A DNA stretch of 64,000 nucleotides from Gordius sp. MW1 (taxonomy: Eukaryota > Nematomorpha > Gordioida > Gordea > Gordiidae). The notes beneath the pieces were generated by a model. The model did no database searches, was not told where the DNA came from, and saw only the letters and a program-made list of their open reading frames with translations. The DNA lies in NCBI GenBank assembly GCA_964036665.1, contig OZ038526.1:28768001-28832000 (forward strand). Direction: 5' to 3'. The number at the start of each line of letters is the position of its first letter. Within the stretch, counting starts at the first letter, position 1. This document shows, piece by piece, positions 51,780 through 60,983 of the stretch. The position numbers and the translations under genes were made by a program.

Positions 51780-52113
51780 CTAAAATATACGGATTATAAA
51801 ACTTTCCACGAAAAATATTCCTTGATATTTAAACTTTAATATCAAGAATGTAAATTTTATTACGTAAAGTGACAGAACTTGGGGTCGATTTCATGATGTT
51901 AGAGTCTAGACGTGACAAAAAATAATTATAAATAATCGTAATTATAAATGCTTTTAAAACCTATGAGTTAATTTACAAATATTGCTTCAAATATCTTATA
52001 TATGAAGAATAAAGAATGATCTTAAATCTAAAATATAATTTGAAAGACATGAAATAAATAGATTTTAAAAATTAGTTCAAAATTAACATTGTAAAAATAT
52101 TAATAAGACTTAC

Positions 52114-52164
52114 AATTGAGGAGGGAAGAAAGCACAATTTGTAGGGATGACATTAACTGCGTCA
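52114..52164 (-). CDS. Exon 7: 51-nt micro-exon
   Basis: Acceptor CAATTTTCATTAG, strong donor T|GTAAGTC, phase 1-1, encoding TQLMSSLQIVLSSLLN, probably a short amphipathic segment. Its paralogue at 36803-36853 is also 51 nt with the same donor AATT|GTAAGT. The intron to exon 6 is only 49 bp, unusually short in this gene. Confidence 0.7.
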
Positions 52165-52213
52165 CTAATGAAAATTGAGTTGTTATAAATGTTTATGCAA
52201 TTTTTGAACTTAC

Positions 52214-52252
52214 TTATTTGATTAATTTGGTTTGTAAACAGCTCCTCGATTG
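52214..52252 (-). CDS. Exon 6: 39-nt micro-exon
   Basis: Acceptor ATACTTTTAG, strong donor A|GTAAGTTC, phase 1-1, encoding IEELFTNQINQI. Its paralogue at 36900-36938 (IDSFMMGRVDVI) has the same length and the same pattern of hydrophobic positions. Confidence 0.7.
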   Translation of the reverse strand, partial: QSRSCLQTKLIK

Positions 52253-52266
52253 CTAAAAGTATAGTC

Positions 52267-52376
52267 AAAAAATATATTCATTGATTAAACCAATATTCCG
52301 TTTTTGTTCTGGGAACACGAAAAAAAATATATTCATTGATTAAACCAATATTCCGTTTTTGTTCTGGGAACACGAA
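52267..52376. repeat. 55-bp perfect tandem duplication
   Basis: A 55-bp segment starting AATATATTCATTGATT at 52271 is repeated directly from 52326. It lies in the intron between exons 5 and 6, just upstream of the exon 6 acceptor. Confidence 0.85.
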
Positions 52377-52775
52377 AAACCAGGATTTTTAAAATAATCT
52401 TGCCATGTATTTTATATTTCCGAATTTTTTTATTATATCATTTGTATTGTTTTATTAAATTTTTGATCGATTAAAAACATTAGTTAAGCGTTTTTTAGCA
52501 AAATACTGGATATACGCTGATTGAATTCGTATTTCCAATATTAAGTGCTCCTCTTGTTTTATGCACGATAAATTAATACATTATTAGCCATCTGTTAATT
52601 GCAATATATAACCAAATTAGAAAATATTTTTTGGTCCTCAAGCAAACCAATGTTCTCAGTCTGCTTAAAGATATGATTTTATAAAATCACTTATATTATA
52701 AAATTGCCTCAACAAAAAAAATTAATAAAACAGTCATTTGCATTGAATTAAGTTAATATATTATTATTTTTATAC

Positions 52776-52820
52776 CTTGCGCATTGTTTGGTTTTTTAGT
52801 GGCTTCCGCTAATTTATCCG
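52776..52820 (-). CDS. Exon 5: 45-nt micro-exon
   Basis: Acceptor TTCTTTTTTTAG, donor CAAG|GTATAAAAA, phase 1-1, encoding DKLAEATKKPNNAQ. It matches the exon at 37384-37428 in length, first dinucleotide (CG) and donor (G|GTATAAA), which points to duplication of a multi-exon block. Confidence 0.7.
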
Positions 52821-53446
52821 CTAAAAAAAGAACACACATGATATTTTTAATGATTTTAAAAGGCCTATATTATAATAAAGTCAAAAATAAATTTATTTGG
52901 ACTTATATGGGAATTTTAATAATAGATTATATATTACTTTTTTTCCCCATTGAATTGACGACACTTTTATCTTTTGCTAAAATATGCAAAGATCTTTATT
53001 TGTGACATCAAAATAGGAATCAACGCAAAACACTGAGGCAACATTTTAATTTCTATAATCGCAATTTAAACAAATTGCGATTTTATGGCTATAATTGATG
53101 TGAAAGTTTTTCAAATAAAACCTAACATCCTTGATATAGTATTTGCCTTAGTAATGTTCATGGCATGGGCACTGAATTATAGATATTAAAAGTATTTTAC
53201 ACACAATTAAAATGCTATGCAAGTTTCATAAACTATTTAGGCAGGCAAAAATGTATAAAAACCACATTTTGAAACTGCTGTCTATCAATTTTTGGGTTAG
53301 GTTTGTTTTTTTAATTTTACCATTTTAATAATGTTTTATAAGTTTTAATGTATAATATAAAAAAGCGAAAAGTTATTTAAAGTGTCAGTCATGGTTTCAA
53401 CGTTACAAATAGCAACAACAATCATAAAAATAGATGTCAATAAATT

Positions 53447-54341
53447 CAGGCGCGTAGCCAGGATTTTCACGGGGGGAGGAATCTGGCAAAATATTTTTCC
53501 CATTTTAATTGTAATTAAAAGTAAAAATTAAACAAACAACAAGTCGGGCTCGCTACTGGGCCCACTCGGCTAAGGGGTCGGACAGTCTACCGTTCTAAAT
53601 TGAGATTTTTAAGTAGGCCTGGGCGGGCACCATAATGAGATTTTTTATATTGTTTAATATTTTTTGTCACCTTTCTATTTATAAAAATTCTAGACTGGCC
53701 TTGGCAGGGTTATCAAACCTTGATGGGTTCTGGCAGAAAATTTTAAACAACTATGTTAAATGATAAAAATATTAATATTATATAGAATGAGGAACATTAT
53801 AATTGCTTAGTTACAATGGCGTATATACGGGGGGGGGGGGGAATTCCCCCCCCCCCCTCCGATTATTTATGAAAAAAAAAATATTTTAGATCTAAAGTTT
53901 ATATTTTAAAGTTGTGCAACGTAACTGACCAAGTTAATTATTTATAATGACTTTCTTTATGTTTTATACCAGATTATATAATTTTGACGTTGAAATAAAA
54001 ATGTTATAAAAAATATTTGGAAATTTCCCCCGCCCCGGGAGAAAATCCTGGCTACGCGCCTGCTTAGTTATCTACTTCCTGGGGCGGTCTGGTGTTTTCA
54101 CAACGTCCAAACAAGTTTTTTTTCATAGCAATTTTCACAATCATATTTGGAAATTTTACAACTTGTCGAAAATTAAATCAAAAAAATTAGATGGATGTAT
54201 GATGTTTATAGGTTTTTATAAGTGTCTTAGAGTCTTTGATGTAACTAAACTATAATAGTTTAACCCATTCAATTTAGTTATTAATCAAAAAACAGGGGGG
54301 GGGGGAATTTCCCGCCCCCCCCCTTCTCATTTACGCCACTG
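53447..54341. mobile_element. Outer hAT-like element of a nested pair
   Basis: Starts CAGGCGCGTAGCCAGG and ends with the reverse complement of CAGTGGCGTAAATGAG, flanked by the exact 8-bp duplication AATAAATT (53439-53446 and 54342-54349). It was later split by the element at 53814-54062. Confidence 0.8.
53814..54062. mobile_element. Inner hAT-like element of a nested pair
   Basis: Starts CAATGGCGTATATACGG and ends CCTGGCTACGCGCCTG, flanked by the exact 8-bp duplication CTTAGTTA (53806-53813 and 54063-54070). Same family as its host element, inserted in the opposite orientation of ends. Confidence 0.8.
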
Positions 54342-54638
54342 AATAAATTACTTAAAAATCTCAAAAATATATTTTATCAATCTTAAAAACTGACCTATAT
54401 GTTTTCACTATTAAAATTCCACTTATTGGAGGCAACGGGAATCTGCGTCAATTTAGTGGCGAAGCATAGATAATTAAGATAAAACTCTAAAATTATATGA
54501 CTTACATTTATCATTAATACACAATTAAATAAAATAGTAAATTAATTAATAAATGGCATGAAAATCTTTTTGTTATATAATTCTATGGATATTCCGTTTT
54601 ATTCAGTTATAAATCAATAACACAGGTCTACAATAAAA

Positions 54639-55410
54639 ACATCCCTCAATCCGACCAATAATTCTGATAGAAAATTTTGCGCTGAAAAATAATATGTTTT
54701 AGTTTTTTTCTACAATTACCAGTTTTTTAGATATAGGAGGTTGAAAGTGCCAAAAATGCCCATTTTAAGCCTTTTTGAGGCTATATTGCCACAACATTCT
54801 TAATATTTAGTGAAAAATATTAAAATATTCACGTAGATTAAAGTTTTATCTATAGGTCTACTCTTTTATTTTTTATATCAACCTTATACTTAAATTTAAG
54901 AGTTTGCGTAAACCCCTTCTCCTTATCAAAATTTGTCCCACGATGTCTGGTAAATGAAGTACTTAAGAGTTCATACAGCGTACGCAATGTTTACTAACAC
55001 ATATCTCTCTCCCATCACCTACTCTCCTCTCTTTCTCCTCCACTCCCGCCCCCGTGTTATTAGTAAACAGCGCGTGTGTAGTATGTACTTTAATGTAGTC
55101 CATTTTCCAGACATAGTGGGACGAATTTTGATAAGGGGAAGGGGTTCACAAAGATGCGAATAAATTTAAATATAGAGGTGTAACAAAATAAATAAATTTA
55201 TGGACTCATAGATGAAACTTTAATCTACATGAATATATTATTATTTTTTACTATATATTAAAAATACCGTGGCAATATAGCCTCAAAAAGGCTTAAAAAA
55301 ACATTTTTGGCACCTTCAACCTCCTATACCTAAAAAATAAGTGTAGAAAAAAACAGCTTATTTTTCAGCGCAAAATTCTCTATCAGAATTATTATCGAAT
55401 TGCGGGATGT
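54639..55410. repeat. Foldback element with about 365-bp arms
   Basis: The left arm begins ACATCCCTCAATCCGAC and the right arm, read in reverse, begins ACATCCCGCAATTCGAT. The arms stay alignable to a central loop near 55003-55060. No ORF of note and no clear target duplication. Confidence 0.75.
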
Positions 55411-56515
55411 AATCACAAAGTCAATATTTGTAGAGCTGTGGAAATTTATTTATCAAACCCCAAAGTAAAGATACTTAGGGGTTTAATAAATAAATTCTGC
55501 TTTTTATTTATTATATTTACTTGAGAAATCTGATTTTATTTTTACATAATTTAAAAAATTAGGTTTGGAAATGAAGCGTTGACCTATTATAATGATTAAA
55601 AGTGCCCAATTGACATCTATCTGACAATAAAATAAATATTCATTTTTTGGATTACTTTTAAGGCCCACAATTATTCAAAAATTATAATCATTAATTTTAG
55701 TTTAGAATTTGATTAAAATTTAATATTTTAATGGGGGTTTATCAATATGTAACAACTAATTAAAATAAAAAATTATTATATATAGGCAAATAAGGATAGT
55801 ACTTAAAAAACCTTGTTAAATAGTTTTACAAAGTTCCGTTTTTCCTCGTGATTTTATTCATTTGCATAAAAATGCCAAGTAAAAATGTGTTAGCTTTTAA
55901 CCATTTCATCTAATTCCCAAATTTAATTTCACGCTCAACAATTTTTACACATTGTTAAATATCAAACTTATGGAAAAAATGTCAAAATAAAAATTAGATT
56001 CATTATTTTTTGCATCGGCATGTAATTTTACTATAAAAAGCGTAAAAATAAGATATTGACCCCCGATCCTTAAGTTAAACGGGAACTTAGATACTTTTAA
56101 AGCAAATATCAAAATTTATGCTGCTTTTAAATATAATCAAAATTGATATATATAATTAAATGTTATAATAAAACCTAAATTAATTAAAAATTAAAATTAC
56201 ATTTAAGTAAAAAATTGTAAAAATATTTATATTAAGAAATTCATGAAATATAAAAGATTTTACTTAACTAAAGAATACAAAAGCAAATTCCTAAACTTAA
56301 ATAATGCCTGCAGTCAAACATGTGTTTATTTTACGACGTTTGAGTCTAATAAAACCTCTGCTGTGTGTTAGTAAAACACCGTAAATCATATCTCCAATCT
56401 GATTCATGACTTGACTTTTCCTACCATTTTAAATCATATAATTTATGAATTAAAGAACGTAATGCCAATATTTTTAAACGCTTGTAAAATGCATCACTCC
56501 TTTTAATTTTTTTAC

Positions 56516-56554
56516 ATAGATTTTTAGGATCAAAAATGATGGGGTAAGCATTTT
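56516..56554 (-). CDS. Candidate exon 4b: 39-nt micro-exon
   Basis: Phase 1-1 and open, encoding NAYPIIFDPKNL, with donor T|GTAAAA. The acceptor is a weak AAG. It is included because the second cassette has a 39-nt exon at the equivalent position (39657-39695). Sequence similarity to that exon is slight, so it may be chance. Confidence 0.3.
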
Positions 56555-56931
56555 CTTATTAAACGTCTTCATTATTTTTAGAAACCTTCACCCATTACAT
56601 TATATTTATTTACAATTAAATATTGTAAGTGTTTGTTTTTAATGTATTTAACGATATTGTATTCATCCCTTAAAGTTTTAATTTTAAAATTTGTCAATTA
56701 TGTTTTCTGTTTATATTTAGCAAAGAATTGACATTTTACACGTTGCATGTCAAAACATGCTCAATAAATTTTTAAAAAATTGAAATTTGCGGCTGCCGAC
56801 CAATTCATTTTTTAATAACAACATATAAATACTATTTCGATTTAAAAAAAGTTTTTTTGTTAATTACTTTAAAATTTTTACATTGTTCTGCACATTTTTT
56901 AATTATGCTTATATTAAAATTTAATAATTAC

Positions 56932-56964
56932 CCTTGGCTTGAGGTGTTTTGGTGTCTCCACTAC
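56932..56964 (-). CDS. Exon 4: 33-nt micro-exon
   Basis: Strong acceptor (TTTTTCATATTTTCCAG), donor AAGG|GTAATT, phase 1-1. Its first two bases complete the last cysteine of the preceding antistasin-like domain, then it encodes SGDTKTPQAK, a short charged linker. The matching exon after domain 2 (40274-40306) is also 33 nt. Confidence 0.75.
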
Positions 56965-57042
56965 CTGGAAAATATGAAAAACATTAAAATTATAAATTTT
57001 ATTTGGAGCTTAAGAATTTTAAAAAATTTATTTCACGCTTAC

Positions 57043-57123
57043 ATCTGCAGATGTAACACCCATTACTATCCGCTATGAAACTGTTGGGGCATTTCAAACT
57101 ACATTTAGGAGGACAAGGGACTT
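57043..57123 (-). CDS. Exon 3: antistasin-like domain 1
   Basis: 81 nt, phase 1-1. It encodes a cysteine-rich module starting VPCPPKC with spacing C-x3-C-x3-C-x10-C-x2-C-x-C, including a conserved Asp and Gly before the fourth cysteine. This is the antistasin signature of small serine-protease inhibitors. The sixth cysteine codon is split: T is the last base of this exon and the next exon supplies GT. The donor T|GTAAGCG is strong. The acceptor has tandem AG sites (TAGAAG). The closest relative in the window is the exon at 40543-40620. Confidence 0.85.
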
Positions 57124-57181
57124 CTAAATAAACGAAAAGATCAATATCGTAATAAATTTATCGGAGAAATAATTATTTTAC

Positions 57182-57208
57182 CATCTTGTCCCCTAACAAA
57201 GGTATTAT
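57182..57208 (-). CDS. Exon 2: 27-nt micro-exon
   Basis: Acceptor ends TATGCCACAG with a pyrimidine-rich lead; donor is GATG|GTAAAA; phase 1-1. It encodes NTFVRGQD between split codons. It appears obligatory: joining exon 1 directly to exon 3 would create TAA at the junction, while inclusion gives a clean reading (Y before, E after). Confidence 0.6.
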
Positions 57209-57258
57209 CTGTGGCATAAAATAACATAACTATGTGTCAATTTTATTTTATATCTTAC

Positions 57259-57343
57259 ATGAGGCAACGATTAAAATTAATAGAAGTAGGAACCCTGTAA
57301 TCCCTCCAAAGAGTCCCCTATTAACCAGGGGAGTCATTCTCAT
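57259..57343 (-). CDS. Exon 1: start codon and signal segment
   Basis: 85 nt, 28 codons plus one base. The peptide begins MRMTPLVNRGLFGG and continues into a leucine/isoleucine-rich core (FLLLLILIV) ending VAS, a typical secretory signal peptide with a small residue at the cleavage position. The start is the first ATG after an AT-rich leader; a second Met at residue 3 could serve instead. The donor is T|GTAAGATA, phase 1. The ORF stops just after the donor, so splicing is required. Confidence 0.7.
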
Positions 57344-57810
57344 TTTTAGTATTTGAAAAATTTGAAATATACCGACAAGTAAAATACCAAAAAATATTAA
57401 GTAATGTTGTGAAGTTAAAATGAAATTTGTGAGGCTTTAAAAATTATGAATGATAAATTAAAGCGTTTAAACCGTAAATATATAATCCTAGTGACCCTAA
57501 TTATGTGGCCTAAAAGCCATTAAATGTTGCACAGTTTAAAAAACTTTATTGATGCTAAATCAATTGATGCAGAGAAAGGGGTTTAGTTTAAAATGGCCTT
57601 ATATAAAGTCACTAACCTACGTGCTCTTTAAACTGTCCTAAATAGTTTTTACTCAAAGCTGTCTATTAACACGAGGTGACTCACGTGTTTTAAACTTTTG
57701 GTGGGGCAGTGGAATGAATACAATTACTGGAGATGCTATTTAAATTTTGATTGTAAAAAAATTTTTCAAATGTAATTTTACCTAAAGTCAGATAGCAAAA
57801 TAGATGTTTT
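57344..57810 (-). promoter_or_regulatory. Presumed 5' flank and leader of the giant gene
   Basis: AT-rich sequence between the proposed start codon and the transposon cluster upstream. Two TATA-like words are present; nothing else can be assigned. Confidence 0.3.
57598..57605 (-). promoter_or_regulatory. Possible TATA box
   Basis: On the minus strand this reads TATATAAG, about 255 bp upstream of the proposed start codon. A second AT-rich candidate, TATATA at 57479-57484, lies about 135 bp upstream. In such AT-rich DNA either could be chance. Confidence 0.2.
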
Positions 57811-58873
57811 AATTGTTATGCAATTTATGGGCTGTTTTTGGTTGTCCGTCCGTCCGTCCTGTCCTGTCCTGTACAACTTGTAATTTTCAATAAATGCCGG
57901 TGGAACTTATATGGGTTTTAATGGCTGTGGACTTATGCTTCTATAAAAGACTTTTATTTTGCTTTCACACATAGACTAGCTAATGACCGCTGATTGGCTT
58001 TACTTTTTTCGACCTCGCCTGAGCCCAAATTCCATTATTGTTTTTGCACGTGACTACTTGCCATTGATGAATTTCTTTTAGCAACTTGTCTAGGTTGTTG
58101 CTATAGATCGGGCTAAATAATTCCCTGCAAATTAATGATAACCGTTGCTTACTTTTACTTTGTCTAATTCTGGCCCGAGGCCAAAATACTTGTTATTGCT
58201 ATTTATTTTTCCTGCTTATTTTCGTTTACTTAGTTTTACCCTTGCTTAATGTCTAATCCTGGCCCGAGGCCAAAATACTTGTTAATTGCTATTTATTTCT
58301 GCTGCTTATTTTCGTTGATTTTACTTCTTGAAGCTCGTCCCACATTTACTTTTTCTGACCCCGGCCCGAGGCCAAACTTGATTTTGCCTAAATCGCAGAT
58401 ATACTAATGACCGCGGTGTGAAATTAATTTGTCTGACTCCGGCCATAAACCAGAATCCATTTTTATTTTTGACCTCGCAGCTTTTGGCCATTATGGTACC
58501 TAAGCGTCAAATATACATTTTCCCGGTAAAATTTTTTTGCCTGAAAATAAATGATGACCTTTCCTCTGCCAAAGATCAACCATTGTGTCCTTTTCATGGG
58601 CCTCCATAAATTCTTAATTTTTCGTGACTTATTTCGTTAATTTGTCCATTTTGTTGGTGTGGGTGGCTAATCTTTAGGCCAGATATATTTGTTTCTGACC
58701 CCCTAGAGTTCGATCATTGCCTCTCCCCCCCCCTCTTTGCCCACCCTTCCCCCATTTTAAACCCTCGGCCCTTTAACCCCCTTCCTAGGACGCGCCCTTA
58801 CGTCACTCGTCTCCCCCCTCCCTCGCTCTTACACTAGCGTCGACGCAACAAAGTGCACAATTATCGTTAGAGC

Positions 58874-60453
58874 CAGGGGTTTGTCCCGAACCCGTGAACC
58901 CGAACCGGGTAAAACCTGATGATTTACAGAACCCGAACCCAAACCCGAACCCATTTTTAAAAATACCCTTAAAACCCCAACCCGAACCCGATAAATACAA
59001 AAAAGGGTTCGGGTTCGGGTTTTTAATTCAAAAATATATTGTGAATTGAATATCTCAGTTTTCTCTATCATGACAATGTAACGAAACGAAGAAAACCATA
59101 TGATTTTAATTTCAATATTTTTATGTTTCCGGCATTTTTCATTCATTAATCAATACTAATTATCTCAAGAATTATTTGTAAGTATTATATATATAATTGA
59201 TATATATTAGTTATGGTATATAGTCTAAAATGGTGAGGGAAAATAACCCCATTAAGAAATATTATAAAATATCTCCATTATCAAATAATTCAGAATGCCT
59301 TGCCATAGATTGTGGTAAAAAAATGAAAGGGACACATTTAACCAATCTTGAAAAACATTTAGAAAGATTTCATTCAACTCTCTTTGACAAATATAAAGAA
59401 GAAAAGAAGGCACTTTGTATTTCTCCTTCTCCGAAAAAACTCAAATCCAATCAAGAGTCAACTTTAGACAATATATTTGAAAAATTGACAATAATTGAAA
59501 ATATGAAGGCACGCGAGGAAAAGCTTCTTAAAAATGATGTTCTTTTAGCAGCTTTATACGTTGATCTGCGTTATCAATGTCTACTATCCGAGGAAGAAAT
59601 TCACATAGCCAAAATACATTTACTAAAAATTTGGGGGAAGTTGGAGGTATTAAAGAATGGCTGTAATGATTCTAGTGATAAAATACAATTATCATTGCCT
59701 GATAAAACGGATAAGCTTGAGAAGCTTTTAAGAATGAAAGAACAAAGTAAAACAAATAATATGGAAAATGTTAAAAGTGCAGGAAAAAGTATAGGTTCTG
59801 TCTTGACATTGTTTTTAGATCAAAATAGAATTGGACGAGATAAGAACGTATCAGAATTTTGGGAGAAAAATAAACGTGAACATCCCAAGATTTATCAGTT
59901 AGCCCAGGTTGTATTAGCTGTTCCACCTACCCAAGTTAGTGTGGAAAGAGCTTTTTCCTCATTAAAATTTATTCTATCAAATTATCGATCACAAATGACT
60001 GATCAAATATTAGAAGATGTTTTAATTGTAAGGTTAAATAATATATCAAAATTATCTACATAATTTATGTGTCAACTGTATTTATATTTAATGATGTGAA
60101 GTATACGTTGAATAAAAATATTTTGTAATTTAGAATATGGTATGGCTTTTATTAATTATATTTTTATTGCTTTTAAATCCAAAAATAAATTAGAACATTA
60201 AAAATTCAATAAATACATATGCACTGAAATAATTGGCATGTGAATTTAATTAGGTGCTATTTAAAAATTAAGTTAACTATTCAATAATTTTTTGAAGGTA
60301 AAAATGTATTATTAATATAATAAAATTTCTTGAACCCGAACCTGTACCCGAACCCGCACCCAATTCCTTAAACCGAACACGAACCCGAACCCAATTCCTT
60401 AAACCGAACACGAACACGAACCCGATTTTTTTTTGGGCGGGTTCAAACCCCTG
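58874..60453 (+). mobile_element. hAT element, 1,580 bp, with exact target duplication
   Basis: Inverted ends CAGGGGTTTG (right end in reverse identical), exact 8-bp duplication GTTAGAGC (58866-58873 and 60454-60461). Both subterminal regions hold many copies of a CCCGAA/TTCGGG hexamer, as expected of transposase-binding sites. It carries one ORF (59230-60063). The ends are well preserved, suggesting a fairly recent insertion. Confidence 0.95.
59230..60063 (+). CDS. hAT transposase derivative lacking the catalytic core (277 aa)
   Basis: Residues about 8-50 form a BED-type zinc finger with C23, C28, H43 and H48. Residues 105-115 (LLAALYVDLRY) match the hAT stretch usually written LAaaLDPRyK. 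Residues about 209-269 are the C-terminal dimerisation domain, with VERAFSSLKFILSNYRSQMT. Full hAT transposases are commonly 600-700 aa; the RNase H-like core with its acidic triad is missing between residues about 75 and 100, yet the frame is intact. The protein could still bind the element ends and dimerise, so it may act as a repressor or be moved by a full-length relative. It is the only ordinary single-exon ORF in the window. Confidence 0.9.
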   Translation: MVRENNPIKKYYKISPLSNNSECLAIDCGKKMKGTHLTNLEKHLERFHSTLFDKYKEEKKALCISPSPKKLKSNQESTLDNIFEKLTIIENMKAREEKLLKNDVLLAALYVDLRYQCLLSEEEIHIAKIHLLKIWGKLEVLKNGCNDSSDKIQLSLPDKTDKLEKLLRMKEQSKTNNMENVKSAGKSIGSVLTLFLDQNRIGRDKNVSEFWEKNKREHPKIYQLAQVVLAVPPTQVSVERAFSSLKFILSNYRSQMTDQILEDVLIVRLNNISKLST

Positions 60454-60983
60454 GTTAGAGCTCGTATTAAATGGTAATTAATAATCAAAAGTGCTGGCTT
60501 TTTGATGATTAATTCTTTCGGGCCATTTTGCTGGTGCAAATAAAACATTTGCTAAGACCTCGCTTGAGCCCAAATTGCATTCGCGAATTTACTAACTAAT
60601 TCTATATTATTGCTAAAATTACTTAAATATTTTTCATATAAGTTCTAATATTGTTATTAATTGACTTATTTTTTTTAACTTAATTATAAGTTCTATGGTC
60701 ATTAATTATTTACACCTGTTTAAGCAAAAATTTAGCCCTGTATATTGTTGTTCTTTTAGCTAGGCCCGAGCCTGGTTCTATAGTTTTTGTACTGACTGTC
60801 CCAAAAAATGATATTCCCTCTGTTGCCTAAAATTGATTGATGCCCGCTATGTAAATTTTATTTTCTCCAACCCCTATTTAATGTTTGGCCATTTAGCACA
60901 ATAAAAATTCTATCCTCATAAACATTTTCCACGCCCCCTCCCCTCGCCCCTTTCACTTCCTCCTATAAAATGCATAGCAAATG

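Larger units (their letters stand above)
52821..56515 (-). other. Large intron between exons 4/4b and 5
   Basis: 3.7 kb, AT-rich, containing nested transposons at 53447-54341 and the foldback at 54639-55410. No exon seen other than candidate 4b at its upstream edge. Confidence 0.5.
1..57343 (-). other. Gene model: giant secreted antistasin/mucin-like protein (3' end beyond window)
   Basis: Overall gene span. About 27 small exons between 57.3 and 32.9 kb lead into 15 mucin-like exons. All but three or four joins are phase 1, and each split codon reads as sense when neighbouring exons are joined in order. The product would start with a signal segment, carry two six-cysteine antistasin-like domains separated by Ser/Thr/Pro linkers, then a globular region, then at least 8,349 codons of cysteine-poor 13-residue repeats. 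Such a protein would be expected outside the cell, heavily O-glycosylated, as mucus, cuticle or gland secretion with protease-inhibitor modules; that is inference. The window ends before the last exon. The model could represent two genes if the stretch at 35.1-36.8 kb is a boundary. Confidence 0.65.
57811..60983. mobile_element. Outer inverted-repeat element interrupted by a hAT transposon
   Basis: Left end TTGTTATGCAATTTATGGG with GTCCGTCC repeats just inside; right end, in reverse, TTGCTATGCATTTTATAGG. Both match the ends of 45321-46721. The interior contains repeated segments with GGCCCGAGGCCAAA (58.17, 58.26, 58.36 kb). Removing the hAT insertion leaves about 1.6 kb, similar to the 1.4-kb relative. 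No ORF of its own recognised. Confidence 0.55.

Noticed and set aside
56857..57078. Plus-strand 73-codon ORF
   Set aside because: It is antisense to exons 3 and 4, which have splice sites and an antistasin-type cysteine pattern on the minus strand.
58803..59146. Minus-strand ORFs at the left end of the hAT element
   Set aside because: They translate the subterminal CCCGAA repeats, which keep a frame open by repetition.
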